Shown here piece after piece: positions 13,590 to 18,001 of a DNA stretch of 18,001 nucleotides. Source of the stretch: JACZUI01 sp041599115 (lineage in GTDB: Bacteria; Actinomycetota; Acidimicrobiia; Spongiisociales; ZC4RG35); the NCBI GenBank assembly GCA_041599115.1, contig JBFHXF010000030.1, forward strand, positions 1 through 18,001, in the 5' to 3' direction. Position 1 is the first letter of the stretch; every line of letters starts with the position of its first letter. A model generated the notes under the pieces. It was given only the letters and a program-made list of their open reading frames with translations, made no database searches and was not told the origin of the DNA. A program made the translations under genes and the position numbers.

Positions 13590-15672
13590 TTGATCTCTCC
13601 TCTTGTTTTATGACTTCTGACGCCCTGAACCACCAGGTGTCCATTCCGTACATGGCCAGAGACCGGCGCAATGCGCCACGAGTGCCGCCGATCATGGCCC
13701 TGGTCAAATCCCTGGGTTTCACCACCACTTCGTGTCGTCGATAGGCCACGTCGACGGTGTGGTCCCCGATTCCGATCCCGATGACGGTGGTTCCCCCCGC
13801 CTCGACCGCCTCGACGGACCTCCGCAGAGCCTCGACCGAACCCCGGGTCATCCCGTCGGCCAACACCATCAGTACCCGAACCTGGGAGCCGAGACGTGCC
13901 ATCCGCTCAGCGGCATGAATCAGATTGAATTCGTCCACATTGGCGGCCTTTTCGAATAGGGAAACCGGCGGAGCGTTGACCGGGTCTCGGCGGGCCAGAG
14001 CGGCGGCACTCCGCGGCTCTGCCGCGGTGTAGAAGAGGCCGGCGAGGGCGGGCTCGGCATCCCGCCAGCGTCGCTCGAACGGTTTGACCACATAGTGGTT
14101 CACCGTGGACGTGAGACGATCCGCAGCGGTTCCGTGGGTCTGCCGCAACCCCGCTATCGCCGCTGAACGGTTGCGCCGATAGCTGCTCTCGGTGTCCTCC
14201 CGGCGTGCGGCAAAGCCGCGGTTGAACATGGCGACCTCGAAGTCGATCTGTAACTCGTCGCAGAGATGGGCCATTGTCCATGCGCCGAGGAGTGCTGCAG
14301 GCATGGCCCACGACGTGCTCGCGCCAGGGGTCTTCCCGGGGCTGAGCATGGAGGCCGAGGCGTCGACCAGGAGAGACACGGCGTATGTCCGGCGGGTCCG
14401 GGCGCTTCGTCGTTCGTAGAGGCGCTGGTACAGCCCGGCCCCGATGAACATCGCCGCATGCGGGGAGACATCACCCTGGTCGTAACCTGAACGAAGCCCA
14501 CGTCGTTGATTGGCCGCGAAGAGAGGGAATAGCTCGCCCGAGACGCGTCTCTGGCTCACCTCCCAGAGTTTGGAGCGATCTTTCAGCGAATTCAGGCCTT
14601 CGCTGCCAAACCGGGCGAATGCTGCCGGTATGGGAGCCACCACCAGCTTTCCCCCCTGGCCAATGGGGAGAAACACCTCGGGAGACTGGCTCACCAGGAG
14701 CAGCTGGTCGGTCGAGGCATCGTCCGCGACCTCAGAGGGTCCCTTGCGGTCGGAAGCGCCAGATCGGGCGGTCGCCGAGCGTTTGGTGTCCTGATACGAG
14801 TCGGCGTCGGCGATTATCGGAGAGATCAACCGCACCATGTCGGTACCTTCGGCGGCCTTCTCGGCGTCCTTGTTACGTATGACCTGCGCCTGGGAGTTGG
14901 AAGCCGATTGTGGGATCTCGGTTATCAGACGATTGGCCCGGGCTATGGCCTCCAGCTCGAGGGCAAGTTGTGCCACCTGCCAGGGGTTGTCGGCGATGGC
15001 AGCCGCCCCGCATTGGGCGGAGCCGTCGTCGATGGCGACGGCGGCGCGGGGATCGAAACTCTTTTCGAGGACATCGCGTTCGACGTATCCACCCGTCAGG
15101 AGGAAACAACCCAGTACGAACTGGCTGAGCGCTCCAGAGCGAGACACCGCCTGGCCGAACGCCGATGTGTAGAGGTCGGCAAGGACCGACCGGGCACCCG
15201 GGTACATCTCCAGGCCCTGCCGCTCCTGTCGAGCGTCTTCGAGTGAGAAGAACAGGATCTCAGCCACCGGGCGGTTGGTGTGTTCCAGCGCCGTGAGCAG
15301 ATCGACCTCTTCGTCGACCGCCCCTTCACCATCGACGGGCCAGTCATCGGGTAGCAGCCGCTTTTCGTCGAGGTTGGTGGTGACGAGATGCATCGCCTCG
15401 TGAAGCGCCGATGCCAGGGCCACTTCGTCCGGCGTCACCGGAGCGTTGCGGTGATATGCCGCCTGGAAGATCCTCGGGTCGCACACGATCTCGTCCTCAC
15501 CCGCGGCGGCCTCCGAACCGAGACGGACCCGCAAATTGGGGTTCTTGGACAGTGATCTGGCGAATCTGGTGATGGCCGGCGCGACCCGCTGATATCGGCT
15601 GACCACCGCCTCGATGGCGGTGTCTTCGGGCCCGATGAGATCCGACAGAAACGTCTGGTCGCGTCCGCGCAT
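13582..15672 (-). CDS. VWA domain protein with N-terminal HExxH metallopeptidase-like region (CobT-like C-terminus)
   Basis: A 696-residue protein (698 if GTG 15678 is used). Numbering from GTG 15678, the N-terminal third carries HEAMH (93-97) and, about 50 residues later, SLEDARQER (145-153), the layout of an HExxH...E zinc metallopeptidase, reminiscent of the putative metallopeptidase domain that precedes VWA-like DUF2201 domains. A polar, probably disordered linker covers about 255-325. The C-terminal VWA domain has the MIDAS motif DASAS (439-443), and the segment NVDEFNLIHAAERM...VLMVLADGM (D608) then GIGIGDH closely follows cobaltochelatase CobT. No signal peptide is seen, so it is cytosolic. 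It is the first gene of an operon with the CobS/MoxR-like ATPase (8-bp overlap, TTGCCTGA). With no CobN-like gene, a protein-remodelling or metal-insertion role is more likely than cobalamin synthesis. Peptidase activity is untested. Confidence 0.87.
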   Translation of the reverse strand: MRGRDQTFLSDLIGPEDTAIEAVVSRYQRVAPAITRFARSLSKNPNLRVRLGSEAAAGEDEIVCDPRIFQAAYHRNAPVTPDEVALASALHEAMHLVTTNLDEKRLLPDDWPVDGEGAVDEEVDLLTALEHTNRPVAEILFFSLEDARQERQGLEMYPGARSVLADLYTSAFGQAVSRSGALSQFVLGCFLLTGGYVERDVLEKSFDPRAAVAIDDGSAQCGAAAIADNPWQVAQLALELEAIARANRLITEIPQSASNSQAQVIRNKDAEKAAEGTDMVRLISPIIADADSYQDTKRSATARSGASDRKGPSEVADDASTDQLLLVSQSPEVFLPIGQGGKLVVAPIPAAFARFGSEGLNSLKDRSKLWEVSQRRVSGELFPLFAANQRRGLRSGYDQGDVSPHAAMFIGAGLYQRLYERRSARTRRTYAVSLLVDASASMLSPGKTPGASTSWAMPAALLGAWTMAHLCDELQIDFEVAMFNRGFAARREDTESSYRRNRSAAIAGLRQTHGTAADRLTSTVNHYVVKPFERRWRDAEPALAGLFYTAAEPRSAAALARRDPVNAPPVSLFEKAANVDEFNLIHAAERMARLGSQVRVLMVLADGMTRGSVEALRRSVEAVEAGGTTVIGIGIGDHTVDVAYRRHEVVVKPRDLTRAMIGGTRGALRRSLAMYGMDTWWFRASEVIKQEERSIA
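13597..13602 (-). promoter_or_regulatory. Shine-Dalgarno site supporting the TTG start of the AAA+ gene
   Basis: Minus-strand GAGGAG lies 7 bases before TTG at 13589, inside the 3' end of the VWA gene. It supports this rare start codon and independent or coupled translation of the AAA+ protein. Confidence 0.65.
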
Positions 15673-15751
15673 AGCCACTCATTGTCTCATGACTTGGGTC
15701 GCCTGCGAACTACTTTCGTCAGCTCGGGTGCTGCTATGGCTGTCCAGGCCG

Positions 15752-15757
15752 TAGCAT
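15752..15757 (+). promoter_or_regulatory. Putative -10 box for leaderless M16 peptidase transcript
   Basis: TAGCAT lies 7 bases upstream of the GTG start at 15765, and no Shine-Dalgarno sequence is present. No clear -35 is visible in the 80-bp divergent region shared with the VWA gene. Confidence 0.4.
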
Positions 15758-15764
15758 CCAAGCC

Positions 15765-17018
15765 GTGCATTACGACCTGACCACCCTTCCAAATGGCCTT
15801 CGAGTGATCTCGGAGACGATGCCGTCGGTCCGCTCGGTAGCCGTTGGCTGCTGGGTGGACACCGGTACCCGAGACGAATTGCCCAACGAGCAGGGCTCTT
15901 CTCACTTCCTCGAGCATCTTCTGTTCAAAGGGTCCGAAGACCTCTCGGCGCGGGAGATCTCAGAGATCTTCGACTCCATCGGCGCAGAGTCAAACGCTTT
16001 CACCTCCAAGGAGAGCACCTGTTTCTGGACGAGACTCCTCGACCAGGACCTGGAAACGGGCTTCGACGTCCTCGCCGAGATGATCCAGCGTCCGGCTTTC
16101 CGCCAGAACGAGATCGACGCAGAACGACATGTGGTCATCGAAGAGATCAACATGAACGAAGACGACCCAAACGACGTCGCCTTCGAGAACTTCACCACTG
16201 CGCTCTTCGCCGGGCATCCGCTGGAGGCGCCGGTCCTGGGTACCAAAGACTCGATAACCGCCATGTCCCGGGACGACATTGCCGGGTACTGGAAGCGTCG
16301 TTACGGGGCGCGTTCCATGGTCATAGCCGTGGCCGGTTCGGTTGATCACGGAGCTCTCGTGGATCTAGTCCAGGCGAGATTCGGTGAGTGGGGGGGCGAC
16401 GGAGTCGATCACGTCGACGCCGAAGCCGCCTCGGCGAGCAAGGTCAAATTGACCTCTCGTGACACCGAGCAGGCTCACCTCGTGATCGGTGGCAAGGGTC
16501 TGAAACGATCGGACGAGCGGAGATGGGCCTTCGAGATCCTCAATCATGTGATGGGGTCGGGAATGTCCTCGCGCCTATTCCGCGAGGTGAGGGAGGAAAG
16601 AGGGCTGGCCTATGCCATTTATGCATTCCGTCTCGCCTACAACGACGCCGGTGGATGGGGGGTCTATGTCGGCACGACACCAAGCCAGACCGACACCGCG
16701 CTCGGCGTCATCATCGACGAACTGAGCAAAGTCGTGGCCGAGGGCATCACCGAGGCCGAACTGGAGCGCGCCAAGGGTTCGATGCGCGGTGGTCTCGCCC
16801 TCTCGCTGGAGGACTCCAACAGCCGTATGGTTCGGCTGGGAAGAGATGAGCTCTCCGGCATGCCCCATCTGTCGGTGGACGAGCGCCTGGCGAAACTCGA
16901 TCAGGTCACACTCGAGGATGTGCAGGCGGTTGCCCGGGATCTTTTCACCGTCGAGCGGGTCATCGGGGCGGTGGGCCCATTCGAGGAGCCGGATCTCGAC
17001 CTTTACACCGGGGTTTAG
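15765..17018 (+). CDS. M16 family zinc metallopeptidase (PepR/processing-peptidase-like)
   Basis: A 417-residue M16B-type peptidase of usual length. The inverted zinc motif is H47-F-L-E50-H51 (HFLEH) and the distal ligand is probably E127 in ERHVVIEEINM, 76 residues after H51, as in mitochondrial processing peptidase beta. Both halves of the clam-shell fold are present: the catalytic N-terminal half and a C-terminal half with SSRLFREVREERGLAYAIYAF (split around 270-290), the R/Y substrate-contact region. Such enzymes degrade peptides in the cytosol; in many actinobacteria the orthologue lies after pnp and before dapB, but neither is here. GTG 15765 starts the protein directly at the family-typical YDLTTLPNGLRVI with a TAGCAT box 7 bp upstream. 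Its stop overlaps the stop of the convergent small gene by 2 bp. Confidence 0.94.
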   Translation: MHYDLTTLPNGLRVISETMPSVRSVAVGCWVDTGTRDELPNEQGSSHFLEHLLFKGSEDLSAREISEIFDSIGAESNAFTSKESTCFWTRLLDQDLETGFDVLAEMIQRPAFRQNEIDAERHVVIEEINMNEDDPNDVAFENFTTALFAGHPLEAPVLGTKDSITAMSRDDIAGYWKRRYGARSMVIAVAGSVDHGALVDLVQARFGEWGGDGVDHVDAEAASASKVKLTSRDTEQAHLVIGGKGLKRSDERRWAFEILNHVMGSGMSSRLFREVREERGLAYAIYAFRLAYNDAGGWGVYVGTTPSQTDTALGVIIDELSKVVAEGITEAELERAKGSMRGGLALSLEDSNSRMVRLGRDELSGMPHLSVDERLAKLDQVTLEDVQAVARDLFTVERVIGAVGPFEEPDLDLYTGV

Positions 17019-17365
17019 CCCGCGGTTTCGAAGGTGGCACTCATCGGCTTCTCCCCGAAGTCGATGACGCCGGCGCTTCCGTCGGCGGGGATCTCCATCA
17101 CCAGGGCGCCGCCCAGCTCTGACCCGTTAGAAGCGCTGGGCCAACCCAGGGTGACAACGGAAGAGACCGAGGCACCCAATGTGGTCCAGAGGATGGTCCG
17201 GCTCCCTTGAAGCAGCTGGATTACCTCCCCGGCGCCATTGACCGGCTCGAGATCCTGACCGGGCGCCGCGGCCCGGAACACGGAAGAGCCGCTGGACACG
17301 GCCGCCATCAGGAGAAGCGCCGCCAGGGCGAGGGCCAAGGTGTTTCTGATCGAGATCGTGTGCAT
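17015..17365 (-). CDS. Small exported or membrane-anchored hypothetical protein
   Basis: A 116-residue protein I do not recognise. It has a basic N-terminus and a hydrophobic stretch (about residues 8-25, LALALAALLLMAAVSS) typical of a signal peptide or an N-terminal anchor; there is no lipobox cysteine. The remaining 85 residues lack cysteine and are glycine-, serine- and threonine-rich with beta-like segments, ending in IDFGEKPMSATFETAG. It probably acts outside the cytoplasm. ATG 17365 is the only reasonable start; a TAGCTT box lies 9 bp upstream and no ribosome binding site is evident. It converges on the M16 gene, with stop codons interleaved in TTTAG. The next minus-strand gene upstream is a small membrane protein. 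Being short and without homology it could be spurious, but the clear signal peptide favours a real gene. Confidence 0.6.
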   Translation of the reverse strand: MHTISIRNTLALALAALLLMAAVSSGSSVFRAAAPGQDLEPVNGAGEVIQLLQGSRTILWTTLGASVSSVVTLGWPSASNGSELGGALVMEIPADGSAGVIDFGEKPMSATFETAG

Positions 17366-17397
17366 TTGGCGGTCAAGCTAGGTGGCACAGGGAATCG

Positions 17398-17772
17398 TCA
17401 CACGGTCAATTCCACGAACTGCGAAAGGACTAGTCCGTAGAGCAGCGCCAGCAACACCACCACCAGAGCCACTCCCAGCGGCCTCTTCCCCCGGCTCGTG
17501 GCCCATCTGCTGACGCCAAAGCCGACGATGACCCACACGGTCACGTCCACCGGCCAGGCGGCCACGACAGTGTCGGAGAACACACCGAGGACCGCAGAAA
17601 TCGGTCCCCCGGCGTAGAGAAAGGTCAAACCGGCCGTCTCACAGAATCCAGAGCAACCGTTGCGGTTGATCATCGTCAGCCCGATGGCGAAGAGGACGAC
17701 GCCAAATGTCAGGATGAAACCGGTGACGATGGTGGCATCGCGACAGGTTGGCGGCTCGGCTGGTCTGTTCAC
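17398..17772 (-). CDS. Small four-helix integral membrane protein, unknown function
   Basis: A 124-residue protein with four predicted membrane segments at about 14-34, 47-65, 69-88 and 98-119. The loop between the first two holds C40 and C44 (CSGFC), which could form a disulfide or bind metal; a basic loop (SRWATSRGKRP, 88-98) before the last helix is probably cytoplasmic. I do not recognise a family. The GTG start at 17772 has no clear Shine-Dalgarno sequence; TAGCAT lies 10 bp upstream, a little further than at the leaderless candidates. It is 32 bp upstream of the small exported protein gene on the same strand, so they may be co-transcribed. The membrane topology pattern is strong evidence that the frame is real. 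Confidence 0.65.
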   Translation of the reverse strand: MNRPAEPPTCRDATIVTGFILTFGVVLFAIGLTMINRNGCSGFCETAGLTFLYAGGPISAVLGVFSDTVVAAWPVDVTVWVIVGFGVSRWATSRGKRPLGVALVVVLLALLYGLVLSQFVELTV

Positions 17773-17900
17773 CTGAGCGAGGATGCTAAGCGGGGAAACG
17801 ATCTAGACCGCGATCGCCCGTCGCCGACTCCCCGCGCCGTCTGGCGATGAGTTCACCGCTGCAGCGAGCCGCCCGATGCCGTAGTGTTCCACCACCGGGG

Positions 17901-17906
17901 AGGAGG
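17901..17906 (+). promoter_or_regulatory. Shine-Dalgarno site of the gene cut by the window end
   Basis: AGGAGG lies 9 bases upstream of ATG 17916 within a purine-rich run (17897-17909). It is a strong match and supports the partial gene on the plus strand. Confidence 0.65.
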
Positions 17907-17915
17907 GAGTTCCAC

Positions 17916-18001
17916 ATGGTCAGTATTGGACTAGTCAGGAGCCAGGGGGACCAGACCCGGGCTCTTTTCGGGATCACCGGTCTGGTTGTATTGGTGCTGG
18001 C
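17916..18001 (+). CDS. Partial CDS, N-terminus of a membrane or secreted protein
   Basis: The frame opens with ATG and reads 28 codons to the window edge without a stop. It begins with MVSIGLVRSQGDQTRALF followed by a hydrophobic run (GITGLVVLVL), so an N-terminal membrane anchor or signal sequence is likely. A strong AGGAGG is 9 bp upstream. The gene is divergent from the small four-helix membrane protein gene. Too little is visible to name a family. Confidence 0.55.
   Translation, partial: MVSIGLVRSQGDQTRALFGITGLVVLVL

Noticed and set aside
12600..15678. Bona fide aerobic cobaltochelatase CobS/CobT
   Set aside because: No CobN or cobalamin genes are present, the VWA protein has an HExxH N-terminal region not typical of CobT, and the ATPase motifs are altered.
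17786..17977. 63-codon minus-strand frame near the window end
   Set aside because: It spans the promoter, the strong Shine-Dalgarno site and the start of the plus-strand partial gene, and has no protein features.

Overview
The window is high-GC, densely coding DNA from an actinobacterium-like genome (probably Actinomycetota; class not resolvable by eye, an Acidimicrobiia-like lineage is possible). The reasons are adjacent genes for both FO synthase halves (coenzyme F420 pathway), a full-length Lhr helicase, a TIGR03084-type (mycothiol-dependent isomerase fold) protein, many GTG starts, and several starts that look leaderless. There are no tRNA or rRNA genes, insertion sequences, CRISPR arrays or phage genes, and no gene-free stretch over 300 bases.

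Layout. 1-231: gene-free, with two copies of a 72-bp sequence at a 124-bp period and a large inverted repeat. 232-768: a universal stress protein on the minus strand. 837-4617 (plus): an SDR oxidoreductase, cofG and cofH, spaced 8 bp and then overlapping by ATGA, so probably one F420-related operon. CofH has about 250 extra N-terminal residues. A perfect 19-bp-stem hairpin (4624-4666) separates cofH from the convergent lhr.

4688-15678 is a minus-strand block. In transcription order it encodes: a VWA protein with an N-terminal HExxH metallopeptidase-like region; a CobS/MoxR-like AAA+ protein with altered Walker A and B motifs; a LOG-family nucleotide hydrolase; a TIGR03084-type metal-binding protein; a BtpA/SgcQ-family protein coupled to it by a GTGA overlap; a stand-alone HD-GYP c-di-GMP phosphodiesterase; and Lhr. 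The VWA/AAA+ pair overlaps by 8 bp and resembles CobT/CobS, but there is no CobN, so it is more likely a MoxR-VWA type remodelling system than a cobalt chelatase.

15765-18001: an M16 zinc peptidase (plus), two small convergent minus-strand envelope or membrane proteins of unknown function, and the start of a plus-strand membrane or secreted protein cut by the window end.

The most notable points are the degenerate ATPase motifs in the AAA+/VWA-metallopeptidase pair, the extended CofH, and a recurring TAnnnT box 6-7 bp upstream of five start codons, which suggests leaderless transcription and helped choose starts.
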